Program-made: the position numbers and the translations under genes | The notes under the pieces: model-generated | Told to the model about the DNA's origin: nothing | What the model saw: only the letters and a program-made list of their open reading frames with translations | Databases searched by the model: none | Part shown: positions 10,698 through 21,085 of the stretch, piece by piece | How positions within the stretch are numbered: the stretch's first letter is position 1 | Layout: every line of letters begins with the position of its first letter | DNA from: Paragorgia papillata | Taxonomy: Eukaryota > Cnidaria > Anthozoa > Scleralcyonacea > Coralliidae | Reading direction: 5' to 3' | NCBI GenBank assembly: GCA_035771165.1 | Contig: JAWNZC010000265.1 | Coordinates: 2,072,001 to 2,136,000 of the forward strand | Length of the DNA stretch: 64,000 bases

Positions 10698-11010
10698 AAA
10701 GGTGATGTACAGTCCGTTCTGCGCATGTACGAAACTAATGTTTACATCTTTATTTACAAAAATAATACTAATACCTTATTCAAGACTGTAAGCTTTTCTT
10801 CGTTCCCATTCATTACTTGTACCCAAAACAAAACATTTTTAGGAGAAATAGAAGAAATCCGAGGAGATATTCTCGCCGAATCGCTTGGTTTTCTGCCATG
10901 TTGTTCCTAACGGTTTACATTTTGCTGAGTACTTCATGTAATTATCTACGAATGTCATGTTTTGGGGACCACATTGCGGTCATGCGCAGAACGGACTGTA
11001 CGTCACCTTT
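10698..11010 (-). mobile_element. MITE-like element, family M copy 1
   Basis: The ends are inverted: AAAGGTGATGTACAGTCCGT at the left and GGACTGTACGTCACCTTT at the right, with TA beside each end. A second, partly degraded copy in opposite orientation lies at 50980-51236. On the minus strand both copies contain a start codon and a related short frame (ATG at 10899 here; MAENQA, then ISPRISS, KNVLF, VQVM, EKLT after a 4-base length difference). It lies in the presumed intron of peptide gene 1. Confidence 0.7.
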
Positions 11011-11089
11011 AAAGTAAATCGTAACCATCGTTTTACACAGTTTTTGGTGATAGTGGTAATAATTTTTATTGTTTATTTTATTGTTTATT

Positions 11090-11091
11090 AG
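11090..11091 (+). other. splice acceptor of peptide gene 1
   Basis: A T-rich tract (TTTATTGTTTATTAG) ends with AG at 11090-11091, and the ATG follows nine bases later. Peptide genes 2-4 have the same close arrangement. Confidence 0.6.
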
Positions 11092-11100
11092 TAATCAAAA

Positions 11101-11337
11101 ATGAGAACTGGAGTTATTTTGATATTACTTCTTGGAGTTAGCGTGAGTACAGCTCGGCGTGGGATGGTCCCGCGTGGGATGGTCCCGCGCGCAGTTGCCG
11201 CAACACGTGCACCTTGGCGAGATGGATTATGGGGCAGGGAACTTCATGTAGCCGCCAATAACCGAAATGAAGATATGTCTGATTTCCTAGAGAATATTAA
11301 ATCTTCCAAGAGAATCACAACTGTAAACAAAAATTAA
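11101..11337 (+). CDS. putative neuropeptide precursor 1, GLWamide type
   Basis: A 78-residue secreted precursor. Residues 1-18 form a signal peptide (MRTGVILILLLGVSVSTA). Next come Arg-Arg and a 15-bp tandem duplication giving GMVPRGMVPR (21-30), then APWRDGLWGREL (37-48). In cnidarian precursors a Gly before a basic residue supplies the C-terminal amide. Gly45-Arg46 would therefore release DGLW-amide, or APWRDGLW-amide if Arg40 is not cut. A single Arg followed by Glu (GRE) is the processing context known from anthozoan RFamide precursors. The C-terminal region is charged (NEDMSDFLENIKSSKR). The ATG is chosen because it starts the signal peptide directly after a splice acceptor. RDGLWGREL nearly repeats the RGGLWGREL of gene 2. 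The hAT-like element at 11602 lies just downstream. A GLWamide-like hormone role is inferred; there is no Cys pattern that would suggest a toxin. Confidence 0.75.
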   Translation: MRTGVILILLLGVSVSTARRGMVPRGMVPRAVAATRAPWRDGLWGRELHVAANNRNEDMSDFLENIKSSKRITTVNKN

Positions 11338-11593
11338 ATTCACTACTATGGCCCTTGGTAAAGAAAAACTGCTTTTATATTTTCCCGCCGATAAAATCTA
11401 GCGGAATAATTAAAAGTAGTATTGTTATTATCCATAGAAAATTCTTCATTCAACAGCAATTGTAATAAATTGTCATGAAACATATATTGATGTTATTATT
11501 TAATGCACAGTAAATATGCGCTAGTTATAATATCATTATTTATTCATGACCAAACCCTGACATTTTGAGCAAATTGATTAGACCAAAGTTGGT
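11338..11593. other. 3' region of peptide gene 1
   Basis: AT-rich DNA with an AATAAA signal at about 11464-11469 that could end the peptide gene 1 transcript. Confidence 0.4.
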
Positions 11594-12412
11594 TTTAGTA
11601 CCAGTGGCGTAACTTTGGGCTAGGGTGCCCCTGGCCCAAACTGTAAAGGGCCCCCCGGCCCTGGGGGACCATGCCCCAGAAGTGCATTTTCGGCGATTTC
11701 TGCGAGGAATTTTCCAAAAAATTAATCGGTATAACAAGGGGAAGTTCATCATTATATAAAACGTTTGTTAGATTATAAGAATATTTATCAACCCGTTACG
11801 CGTTGATACCGGCAGGCGAAGCCGTGTTATATCAAGAATATAGTCACTGACGAAAATACCCGTATCACGTATAAACACCGTTTTTTTACAAACAAAACAA
11901 AACAAAACAAAACAAACTAATGCATTAAAAGCAAAAATAAAACCTTTTTGTTTTTATGATTTGGGTGAACACAAAAAAGGTTTGTCTGCTATACCTGAGA
12001 TAATACAGGTCTTTTGACAATACACTTCAACTTTATAGTTTATATCCCGCCGTTTGACAGAGAAAACTTCACGATGGACTGGGCATCCGCAAAAACGGTA
12101 ATTTGACCGTGAGCAAAAGGCCCGGGACAAGCAGCAGAATAGAAATCCATTTTCGTACCTTTATTAATTACTCGTTGCAACGTTCTGTATTTTTTTTGAA
12201 ACTGTTTGAAACTTCGTAGCAATATTTAAATGATGGAAAGCTATATCCAGTTCAACGACGACTGACTATTTCCCAATAAATACGTGAAAATGACGGAATG
12301 TCGAAATCCCCATAAAGGACATCCGACATCGACTCAGGGCCCCCCCTGTGACAGGGGCCCCCGGCTCTTGCGGGGCAGCGCCTATAGGAGTTACGCCACT
12401 AGTGTTTAGTAC
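11594..12412. mobile_element. non-autonomous hAT-like element with 8-bp target duplication
   Basis: Element 11602-12404 is flanked by a perfect 8-bp direct duplication TTTAGTAC (11594-11601 and 12405-12412). The ends are inverted (CAGTGGCGTAACT at the left; AGTTACGCCACTAGTG at the right), the CAGTGGCG-type terminus often seen in hAT elements. The subterminal parts are G/C-runs (CCCCCCGGCCCTGGGGG, CCCCCTGTGACAGGGGCCCC). There is no transposase; the 803-bp interior has only chance frames. Confidence 0.8.
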
Positions 12413-12449
12413 ATTTACCTATAATTGTACGTTATTAGTGTTTTCAGCT

Positions 12450-12735
12450 TGAGTTGGTAAAGTTTTTCTGTATGTTTTTGCTGTACAAGCTGTCGTAAGT
12501 ACGTTAAGCTCAGAGAATTAAAACTCCGAGCCCCAGACGGGACTCGAACCCACAACCTTCGGAATGCCAGCGCTAGCCGGACGCTCTCGCCATTGGAACT
12601 CAGATGCAGACCGGTAGTCCGACTGGAATTCGGAAGGTTGTGGGTTCGAGTCCTGTCTGTAGCTCAGAGTTTTCTCTGAGTTTAACTTACGACAGCTTGT
12701 ACAGCAAAAACCTACGAAAAAACTTTACCTACGCC
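12450..12735. repeat. tRNA-derived foldback repeat
   Basis: Outer inverted arms (AAGTTTTTCTGTATGTTTTTG... and CAGCAAAAACCTACGAAAAA...; also AAGCTGTCGTAAGT with ACTTACGACAGCTT) enclose a tRNA-like body. On the minus strand, 12524-12605 has an A-box-like TGGCGAGAGCGTC and a B-box GGTTCGAGTCC. The tRNA 3' half (GAAGGTTGTGGGTTCGAGTC) is repeated inverted at 12631-12655. It reads as a tRNA-headed SINE that has formed a foldback, not a functional tRNA. Confidence 0.6.
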
Positions 12736-12784
12736 AACATAAATTAAGTAACATACGTTTGTTAAGCAGAAGTACTCAGAAAAT

Positions 12785-12876
12785 ATTTCCAAGTCCCAGA
12801 AAAGGATCAAACATTCAACTTTCTAATGACCACGTTAGACGCTCTAACCATCGAGTTGGAGAGCTGAGATTGGAAA
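12785..12876 (-). repeat. tRNA-derived SINE fragment
   Basis: On the minus strand it reads GATGGTTAGAGCGTCTAACG (A-box-like) followed by AATGTTTGATCC (B-box-like), with weak tRNA folding. It abuts the tandem array that follows. Confidence 0.4.
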
Positions 12877-13265
12877 TTCAGTCATATATATGTGCTTTCT
12901 AAGCGATAGCTAGTATAGTCATAGTAGTTCAGTCATATGTGTTTTCTAAGTGATAGCTAGTATAGTCATAGTAGTTCAGTCATATGTGCTTTCTAAGCGA
13001 TAGCTAGTATAGTCATAGTAGTTATGTGCTTTCTATAAGCGATAGCTAGTATAGTCATAGTAGTTATGTGCTTTCTAAGCGATAGCTAGTATAGTCATAG
13101 TAGTTATGTGCTTTCTAAGCGATAGCTAGTATAGTCATAGTAGTTATGTGCTTTCTAAGCGATAGCTAGTATAGTCATAGTAGTTTAGTCATATGTGTTT
13201 TCTAAGCGATAGCTAGTATAGTCATAGTAGTTCAGTCATATGTGCTTTCTAAGCGATAGCTAGTA
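12877..13265. repeat. 38-47-bp tandem repeat
   Basis: About nine copies of a unit containing TGTGCTTTCTAAGCGATAGC followed by TAGTATAGTCATAGTAGT. Outer units carry an extra TTCAGTCA insertion; inner ones lack it. One unit has TATAAGCG. Non-coding. Confidence 0.9.
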
Positions 13266-13289
13266 CGTATAGCGACACAGGCAAACAGG

Positions 13290-13900
13290 GCCTTTTTTAA
13301 CATATAAGCTGGGGGGGCAAATGCCCCCAGTCCCCCCTTGTGCCCCCCCACGAATCAATTTTTGCCCCCCCAGGAAAAGTCCCTTTTTCTTAAATTTAAT
13401 ACAAACAAATAAGCAAGGAATAAAAAATAAACAAACGGAAAGTAAGTTTTAGCCCTTAACAATAATTTAAGGGGTTTTAAATGTTTTCCCCAATATATAT
13501 ATATATATAAACGAAAAAGCCTGCCTCAGAAACAGTAAACAAATATTTTGGCCACGAAGGTCCCTTTTAGGAAAATGCCCATCCACGGGAAAATCCTTAT
13601 GTGGTGACGAAAAATCTTTTTATAGTTCCTCCCAAAATTTTCCATATCATATTTGAAAGTGAACAAGCTGATGAGTTCTGAAACAAAGCGAAACAGTCAG
13701 AAATGTGTTGTATTTTAATTAGTTTTTATGACATTTTATGACCTTCAGTGTTCTTAAAAATTACCCCTCAGAATGCAGAAAATGGCATTTCCGAGACTCT
13801 AAATTTCGAAAATTTCCGGGGGAGCATGCCCCCGGATCCCCCCTAGAAGAGTCCCTTTTTGGGAACTGCCCCCCCCCCACGGGAAAATCCTTAAAAAAGG
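13290..13900. repeat. G/C-run dispersed repeat
   Basis: Long C and G runs (GCTGGGGGGGCAAATGCCCC at 13308; CCGGGGGAGCATGCCCCCGG at 13816; CCCCCCCCCACGGG at 13869) alternate with A/T DNA. It shares the CAGAATGC...AAATTTCGAAAATTTCCGG block with 2390-2440. Open frames across it, such as 13738-14019, are compositional. Confidence 0.5.
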
Positions 13901-14009
13901 CCCTGCAGGCAAAGGGAGAATGGAGCGTGTTTTGTCATCGCTCGGCGACGTTCGGCAGTTTCTACACGTTTTTCTGGTATATACGTCATTTAGGGTATGT
14001 CGTACGTTT

Positions 14010-14100
14010 GCGAACTTGATGTAATGTAACAGCCGTTTGATAAACGTCCATCAGGCTCAAAACGTCTCCCGAACATTTTTTACATTACATCAAGCTCGAA
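14010..14100. repeat. short inverted repeat
   Basis: CGAACTTGATGTAATGTAA at the left mirrors TTACATTACATCAAGCTCG at the right. Confidence 0.55.
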
Positions 14101-14371
14101 AAAGTCAGGGTTCCAATGAATTTTTCACGAGAGGGAGAGAAAAAGAACATCGGTTGGAACAGAAGGGCAGAATGCATAATCACAAAATCTCACTATACCT
14201 ATTTTGAGCAATGTGTAGGTAGGTAGGTCGGTAGGATGCTCATGCCCAAGGGTAATTAATGCGAGATTGTAAGCCAGAGCTTTTAGCAACAAACAACTTC
14301 ATTTTAGTAACACGAAGTCACACCACATAAACACAGAAAGGACTTGAGGCGCCCTCCTGTTGAAATTATAG

Positions 14372-14531
14372 ATCGTTTGCACATGACGTCACATCCGCCA
14401 TCTTAGCTGATTTTTTGGTTGGCAACCGCTGTTGGCAAACCGCTGAGCACCATGTTTCTTTTCGCACACGTTTTGAAAATTTATTGAAAATCAACCAAGA
14501 TGACGCCCGATCTCACGTGATTGTAAACGAT
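14372..14531. mobile_element. MITE-like inverted repeat
   Basis: AGATCGTTTGCACATGACG at the left pairs with CACGTGATTGTAAACGATCT at the right. The interior contains GTTGGCAACCGCTGTTGGCA. Confidence 0.5.
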
Positions 14532-14750
14532 CTACACCTAAAATATAAATACATAAATACATTTAAGTTAATTGCAAGTCTGTGAAGGCCGCTCGTCCTG
14601 GCCAGCGTAGTCCCAAAAAGCAACAAGACCGCCAGCGGTCGTAGCAGCGACTTACGTCCCGACAGCCTCAGGGGCAGCCATCTCAAAGTCAAGAAAAATG
14701 AACATCAGGTTCATCTATATATAGGCAAACCTGACAATTACTTCACTCGA

Positions 14751-15519
14751 CTCAGGCCCCCAGTTACACGATAGCGGATTATTCTCGTACCGGATTGCCT
14801 AGCCCAATCCGATATATGAAGCGTCCATATTGAATTTCATAACAATGTTTGATTTTGACGCGGATTGGCAAGTTCGGAATGTAACGGATTCGGCCAGTTA
14901 CACGGCAACCGGAACGTATCGGATTAATTTTCATATCACCTCCGAAGCGGAGTGATTTTCCCACGATGGCACGTATCGGATTGCCACGGTATCGGATTGC
15001 CACGGTATCGGATTGCCACGGTATCGGATTGCTACGGTATCGGATTGCCACGGTATCGGATTGCCACGGTATCGGATTGCCACGGTATCGGATTGCCACG
15101 GTATCGGATTGCCGCGGTATCGGATTGCCGCGGTATCGGATTGCCGCGGTATCGGATTGCCGCGGTATCGGATTGCCGCGGTATCGGATTGCCGCGGTAT
15201 CGTATTGCCGCGGTATCGTATTGCCGCGGTATCGTATTGCCGCGGTATCGTATTGCCGCGGTATCGGATTGCCGCGGTATCGGATTGCCGCGGTATCGGA
15301 TTGCCGCGGTATCGGATTGCCGCGGTATCGGATTGCCACGGTATCGGATTGCCACGGTATCGGATTGCCACGGTATCGGATTGCCACGGTATCGGATTGC
15401 CACGGTATCGGATTGCCGCGGTATCGGATTGCCACGGTATCGTGTAACCAGAAGGCCTAACCGGTATGAAAAGTAATCCGGTACGAGAGTAATCTGGTAT
15501 CGTGTAATCGGAGCCTCAG
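14751..15519. mobile_element. TIR element carrying a minisatellite
   Basis: The ends are imperfect inverted repeats of about 45 bp: CTCAGGCCCCCAGTTACACG... at the left and the complement of CTGAGGCTCCGATTACACG... at the right, with the shared inner block CTCGTACCGGATT. Between them lie the 16-bp array and a short unique part (14800-14960). No transposase. A non-autonomous DNA transposon is likely; no target duplication is found. Confidence 0.65.
14970..15443. repeat. 16-bp minisatellite with nested variants
   Basis: About 30 copies of GGTATCGGATTGCCAC. Variants are arranged from outside in: flanking units end CCAC, inner units end CCGC, and the central four read CGTATTGCCGC. The unit lacks stop codons in all phases, which produces long open frames in every reading frame on both strands. 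These are not genes. Confidence 0.95.
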
Positions 15520-16180
15520 AAGATGACCGCCGCCGAATGTCAGTAATACCAACCAACCAAGACAAGCAACCTTCACAAACATGCACCAACAAATAAATTA
15601 GAAATAAGTACATACATTAATAAGTTATTAAATAATAAAAATAAGTTATTACAAGTGCGGGTACGATTATGACTAACAAAAAAGACAAAATGAAAAAACA
15701 TTTAAATCACCAAGTCCATACAAAAGAAATAGGTCCTTAATCTCCATCCCTGTTGTAAGACAAAGATAACACAGATTTCGAATTAGTGCCAGCAACCACT
15801 CCTTGTAGAGCATGTGCTCTTTTTTGGAGTGTTAGGGCCATCTTGTAGCACGTCTCAGTCTGAACGCGCTGAAGTTTTCCCTTTTGCAGGGTGCTCAGAA
15901 ACGGTGACCCAGATGTGTATCAATCATGAAAATCTCGCGTACACCTTTAAAAAATCCGAAAATCCTCAAGATCTCAAAAAATCCGAAAAAAATCTCAAAA
16001 AATCGCAAACATTTCCAGAAAATCACCAAAAATCTCAAAAAAAGTTCTAAAAAATCCCACTTTTTCTGGAGTGATAAATCCCTCGACGGTGACTACACCT
16101 CCGTGGCATAGCATAGCTGTGATTTTACTAGAGATATGTAAAGAGTTCGTCGAATTGGATTGTACACTAGTGTTAGACAT
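15520..16180. other. non-coding stretch
   Basis: Contains a low-complexity block (15945-16065) of degenerate AAAAAATC units. No gene recognised. Confidence 0.45.
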
Positions 16181-16418
16181 TAGCGAGGTTCAGATCACAC
16201 TTCCACTACCGCTACCGTAAATGTGATTACGTTGGTGTAGTGTTCGTTTTTTCGTCTTGTAGTCGTAGTTGGTTTTAATCCTAGTATCGTAAAACGCTTT
16301 CTTTTTGCACTAGGTTTGAGACCAGCGACCATTACTGAACGTAAAAACAATATTTGACAAGCTTAATTATATTTACGGTAGCGGTAGCGGTAGTGGAAGT
16401 GTGATCTGAACCTCGCTA
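16181..16418. mobile_element. MITE with about 40-bp TIRs
   Basis: TAGCGAGGTTCAGATCACAC at the left is the inverse of GTGTGATCTGAACCTCGCTA at the right. The pairing continues through CTTCCACTACCGCTACCGTA. TA ends both sides, consistent with a TA target. The interior is unique. Confidence 0.8.
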
Positions 16419-16639
16419 GTTGTCCGTGCACGTGTGACTATGTCAAAGGTAGCAAACAGTGTGAATAAGCTTCAGTGGACATTTACAATGGAGAGTGATA
16501 TATTATAACTTATGAAATAGAACTGACATTATATATACTATTTAAGAAATGTTCTTTTATGAAATAAAGCTAAGATAGCCTGATAAATTGACCAATCACC
16601 GCGTGCGTAAGGCACAACTTATTTTATAAATTAGAATTG

Positions 16640-17560
16640 ATAACTATACTATATAGAGTATTAGGAAAACCAGACAAAGTGCTAAAGAGCGGTGCCCTGT
16701 TAGGCGTCAAAAATGTCGCTTGGTTGTCAGGGTACTGTAGTATAAAGCTGCCTGACGATCTCGCCGCTAACTTGTCAGGGCACTGCAATTTTGTGCAATT
16801 GTGTTCATCTGCCCAACGCTTGCTTCACGGAGATCATCAAAAAGCCTCCAAAATTCCTCGCGTCAAAAATATCGCTTCCATTCTCAATGCGACAATGCCA
16901 GAGCCCATAAAGTTTGTGTGGCTGTGGCTATCAATCATATATCCTGGACAAACTTATGAGCAAAATTCTAAAGCTGATTGATGAGCTATAGCCGCTAGCA
17001 CGTCAAGTGGTATCTACCTGCGGAATGCTCAATGCTTTTCTTCACAAACATAATGTCTTCAAAAAGCCGCCAAAATCATTGGCGTCAAAAACATCGCTTA
17101 TATTCTCATTCCCAGAACCCACGTTTCTGTGTCCATGGCTTACGGGTGCCACAAAAAGGTCGAGGTTAAAAGGGAGGACTCAAAAGCACCAGCCCAGTCC
17201 TTTCGCGGCTTTTCCAAAATATGTCAAATTTGTTTTTTCCAAATTTGTCGTCCAGTTTCAGTGAGTCTCAAGATTTTAGCAATCTTTTTGATAACCTAAC
17301 CACAACATACACCCTAACCCTATTCAGAAATCTGGTTTAATCCCTAGCTTTTTGAAAAAACATATTTAACGACATATTTTGCAAAAACCGCGAAAGGACT
17401 GTACGGGTCCCTTTGAGACATCCCCTTTAGCCGAAACCCCACAAAAAAGTGACACCCAGAATATAAAGCAACCTAACGAGCCAGTCGCTCAGCGACTACT
17501 CGTCAGGGCACCGCAATCTCTAAATCAAATACAAAACAGTGAAAAACAATGCGCAAACTA
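16640..17560. repeat. degenerate direct-repeat region
   Basis: A segment near 16838-16892 (CATCAAAAAGCCTCCAAAAT, GTCAAAAATATCGCTTCCAT) recurs near 17059-17113 (CTTCAAAAAGCCGCCAAAAT, GTCAAAAACATCGCTTATAT). GTCAGGGCAC also occurs repeatedly. A piece at 17105 resembles the Mutator-like TIR at 8943 (TCCCAGAACCCACGTT). Open frames here carry no recognisable domain. Confidence 0.4.
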
Positions 17561-17988
17561 GGTAAGGAAAAAAGATATCGTAGAGTCGATGGATATGGCC
17601 ATGGATAGGAGTGCATTGGAGTGACAAATGGCATGCACAATTACTTTATTTACACTATTCACAGTGTTTTATATATAGGCTCGATTTTCAGCCATAACTC
17701 GGGCCCCGATACTTACCTCCCCTGAAATCACGGCTGGACTCGTGAGCTTGTCCATTGTCGATTTGCACCAATCACAAACGTGCATGCACATTTTTGGAAG
17801 GCATATATTATTGGGATTATTGCATGAATTACCCCGTAAGTTCAAAATGGCGACCAATAGAGTGCTGATGAGTGAGGCATGCGATGGCATTTTAGAAACG
17901 TTTAAGATTGATTGTCTAAAAGATTTACACTAAAATGCCACAGCATATATTTATGACAGGTAAAATGTTGTTTTGGAACACAATGTTG
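17561..17988. other. non-coding stretch
   Basis: No gene or repeat recognised. Confidence 0.4.
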
Positions 17989-18230
17989 ATGTTCTGGGGC
18001 CGGTTATATAAAGCCCGGATAGCTTAACATCTGGTTGGTAAGTCCTAGCTAAAGAACAGCACTAATCATGCTTTGAACAACCTAATTTAAATTTTATTCA
18101 CTGAATAGTTATGTATCTGATAGCGCTGTTCAGTGGATAAAAGTTAAATTGGGTTGTTCAAAGCATCACTAGAGTGGTTCTCTAGCTAGGACTTAGCTAT
18201 CCGGGCTTCGTACAACCAGCCCCAGATGTT
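17989..18230. mobile_element. MITE, GGCCGG family copy 1
   Basis: Termini CTGGGGCCGGTTATATAAAG and the inverse of TTCGTACAACCAGCCCCAG form about 30-bp TIRs that include GCCCGGATAGC. ATGTT occurs on both sides (17989-17993 and 18226-18230) and may be the target duplication. An inner inverted part (TTGAACAACC / GGTTGTTCAA) is present. The same termini bound 63389-63634. Confidence 0.8.
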
Positions 18231-18306
18231 TTGTTCACATGTGCAAAAATCTGAATTTTACAAGTTCACTTCACGTGAAACTTTGTTTCGGAAGCAGCCA
18301 GTAAAG

Positions 18307-18659
18307 ATGTATGTATAGTAATGAGTAATGAGTAATGATTTATTTAACGTCGTAAGCACAGGATGTGGTCGCCCAATCATCCGAGCCAGGGGCTCATGTT
18401 AAAAGTGCACGACATAAGCTAAGACCTAAGTGTTGATTTTATGGAGGGAGGAAAACCGCAGAACCCTGCGGAAAACCCTCGAAGCACAGGAGAGACCAAC
18501 TAAACTCTACTCACATGCAATTCAAGTTCGAGAACGGGGTTATTCCCAGACGGTCACCCATCCAAGTACTAATCCCGTCCAACTGGGCTTAACTACAGCG
18601 GTGAGAGGCAGCGCCCTAACAGCACACGCCACCCGTGCTTCCCAAATGTATGTATAGTA
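18307..18659 (-). mobile_element. 5S rRNA-derived SINE with 14-bp target duplication
   Basis: The body is 18321-18645, read on the minus strand. Its 5' part matches 5S rRNA: GGATTAGTACTTGGATGGGT, GACCGTCTGGGAATA and upstream promoter-region blocks. A non-5S body (GAGGGTTTTCCGCAGGGTTC) follows, then a short-repeat tail (CATTACT units). Perfect copies of ATGTATGTATAGTA lie at 18307-18320 and 18646-18659, as expected from LINE-assisted insertion. Related body fragments occur near 49905 and 61010. Confidence 0.85.
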
Positions 18660-19971
18660 TGTGCCTATACCTCTTGCTTAACAGCGGTAGTCACATGTAC
18701 GCATTGGGTACCTATTTTTTCTTTATAGCAGCATTATTCTTTGGATTTTGTACCATAGTCTTTAATATTACATGGTAGAAATATTATTTTTTCAAATCGC
18801 TTCACTCTGGCCTTTGCTTAATCCTTTGTGCATGTGTTTTTTCTTTCTTCATGTATTAACCTGTGTGACATTTTCTTGTAACTTGTAAATTTGGTGCGAG
18901 CCCCTTAGATAAGCCATTTGTACTTTTGGGGCGAACAATTTCAAAAAATATGTTTAAATAATTAAAAATATATAATACATTAATCCACCAATGTATATCT
19001 CATTGAATTTTAACGTGCACTCGAACATGCAGGCAGGTGAATCGGCATTCCACATAATATATACTTGAGATTTCATATCATTTATTATAAGCTGCGATGA
19101 ACTGGCCTGACACAGCGTGAGGACGGTGAAGTTAATCTTTGGGTTGATAAGATGATAGGAATAACTAGTTGCCGTAAGGAAAGAGAAATGAACAAGTTCG
19201 TGTTTAAAAACGATGAATATACCGTTAACTAAATAATTATTTGCAGTGAGCATCAAGTTAAACCTTTACAGACTATATATTTATTCTATGAGCCCTTACT
19301 ACTCCTGGAGCACAATTTTGCTGCATGTTAATACTGATAAACTAATCAATAAGTTACCAGTGATTTATTAAGCCTTAAAACTAAAAATATAAATGTTTCA
19401 CTCTGCAGATTGAATTTATTAAGAATGACTGAGAAATAATGTAGTAAGGATTACAGCTCAGACTTGGTTCTAGTCGATTGCGACTAGGTTATTATTTTCC
19501 ATTTTATAGTTTTCTAAATAAAAGACTTTTTTAGCTTTGAAAATGTAAAGTTTTAATTTACACGCTCATTTTGCATTTCATTTGAACTGCACAAAAGCTA
19601 GTTCCAACTTAAGTTCAGTCACGATTTTAATAGTGCGTATATGCAAGGCTCATGCATATATATAAAGTGAAAATATATTAAAGTTATAAAGTTCAGTCTA
19701 GTTCTAAGTTCTGGTCTTAGAAAAGCTGGATTTAAGTACACGAATTCAGCTATAGTTTTCTCAACATATATTGGAAAAAGAATGAAAAATATGTTTTAAT
19801 TACCTATATCAGTTAGACTCATTCAGGGCGGCTGCTGCCGGCTGTTGATATGGGACGAAGTAGTTCCATGACGCGTCATCATTTAAAATCTTTGGCCCAT
19901 TCGATCCATGCTGCTGTTGCATGTGTAGCGGCGTTACAGCACTATATAGTACAACTCGTCGAACATGCATA
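18660..19971. other. AT-rich non-coding stretch
   Basis: Nothing recognised. The open frame on the minus strand at 18954-19256 is AT-driven. Confidence 0.45.
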
Positions 19972-20206
19972 AAGGCCTGGCCAAACGCTTTCAACATTTC
20001 ATGCAACATCGTTCAACATTATTGAATTCAACTGACCGTGATTCAACATGTTGAAAGCGTTTAGACACCCTGTTGAATGATGTTGAACGTTGTTGAATGG
20101 TGTTGATGTTGAACGAAATTTGAACATGTTCAAATTTTCGTTCAACATGCGTTCAACAATGTTGAACGATGTTGCATGAAATGTTGAAAGCGTTTGGCCA
20201 GGCTTT
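19972..20206. mobile_element. MITE with CAACATTTC-type TIRs
   Basis: AAGGCCTGGCCAAACGCTTT at the left is the inverse of AAAGCGTTTGGCCAGGCTTT at the right. Arms of about 65 bp contain repeated GTTGAAC / GTTCAAC. Confidence 0.8.
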
Positions 20207-21085
20207 AAGCCGTAGTCGTAGTCGCCGGCGTAGTGTAGTTATAGTCTTAACATGTATGTCGTGCGAAACGTCATGCATGCGCACAGGTGACAAGTTTTTA
20301 CGCACATATATAGCTTTGCCTTTACGCGGTTGTAGACTATAGTGGTTGTTGTAGTAATATTTTTTGCAACTAAAGGTCTCGGCTGAATTTTAGCAATCCT
20401 ATATACTAATATATTTTTTTTTCTCAACAAGAGCGCAAATGCTGATAATATGTATATGTGTATCTAGTAAATTTTGAATCTATACTCGTTTGGATTCGAC
20501 ATTTATTAACGATTGTCTTTTCGCTTGTCCGTCTCATTAGCCACATTTATTGCATCTCGTGCATGCAACATTCTAACAATTACTATATACACCCCAAGTA
20601 AGCCATGATTTTTTCATTAGCATTGTTATAGTGCCATGCCTGCATTTATATAGTTTTGAATTTTCTTCTGCATTTTGGCTTTGAAGAAATAAAAAAGAAG
20701 ATTTCAAGACGAAGAAGAACAAAGGCCACAGTATAATCTTTTTAGAGATTGGCAAATTTTAAATTTACCATTAGTTTCTATACGTGTCCATATTTTTTCA
20801 GTGAATAATTTTGCTGTTTAGCATGCTATATACGAAATGTATTTAAACGTGAAGGATTTTATTTCAATTGTGCAGTTAGTTTTAGTATTTTATAATTTAA
20901 AATCAGCACCACAGAGAAATGCAAGACTTCAATTCAAAGCCACGACGCTTTTGAGATGTATTGCAAAATATGTATTAACTGAGCCATACATCATGTATAC
21001 ACTCCCGCACCGCGGCAAATATCAAGAATAATGTCAGCTGAGTTGATGTAAAAACCGCAAGTTTCCAGAAACAAACACATCACGC
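20207..21085. other. non-coding stretch
   Basis: AT-rich, no supported gene. The 64-codon frame at 20837 has no splice or promoter context. Confidence 0.45.

Noticed and set aside
12524..12655. tRNA gene candidates with GGTTCGAGTCC
   Set aside because: They lie in a foldback repeat, with the 3' half duplicated inverted and no paired acceptor stem.
13738..14019. 93-codon frame starting MTFSVLKNYPSEC
   Set aside because: It covers a dispersed G/C-run repeat whose core recurs at 2390-2440 in non-coding form.
14779..15613. Several 140-218-codon open frames on both strands
   Set aside because: All lie within the 16-bp minisatellite, whose unit has no stop codon in any phase.
16637..17561. Three successive frames of 60-114 codons
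   Set aside because: The region consists of diverged direct repeats; no domain, and frames do not agree between repeat copies.
17994..18015. Phe-Trp-Gly-Arg in one frame, resembling an amidated peptide site
   Set aside because: It is the terminal repeat of the GGCCGG MITE, also present at 63389.
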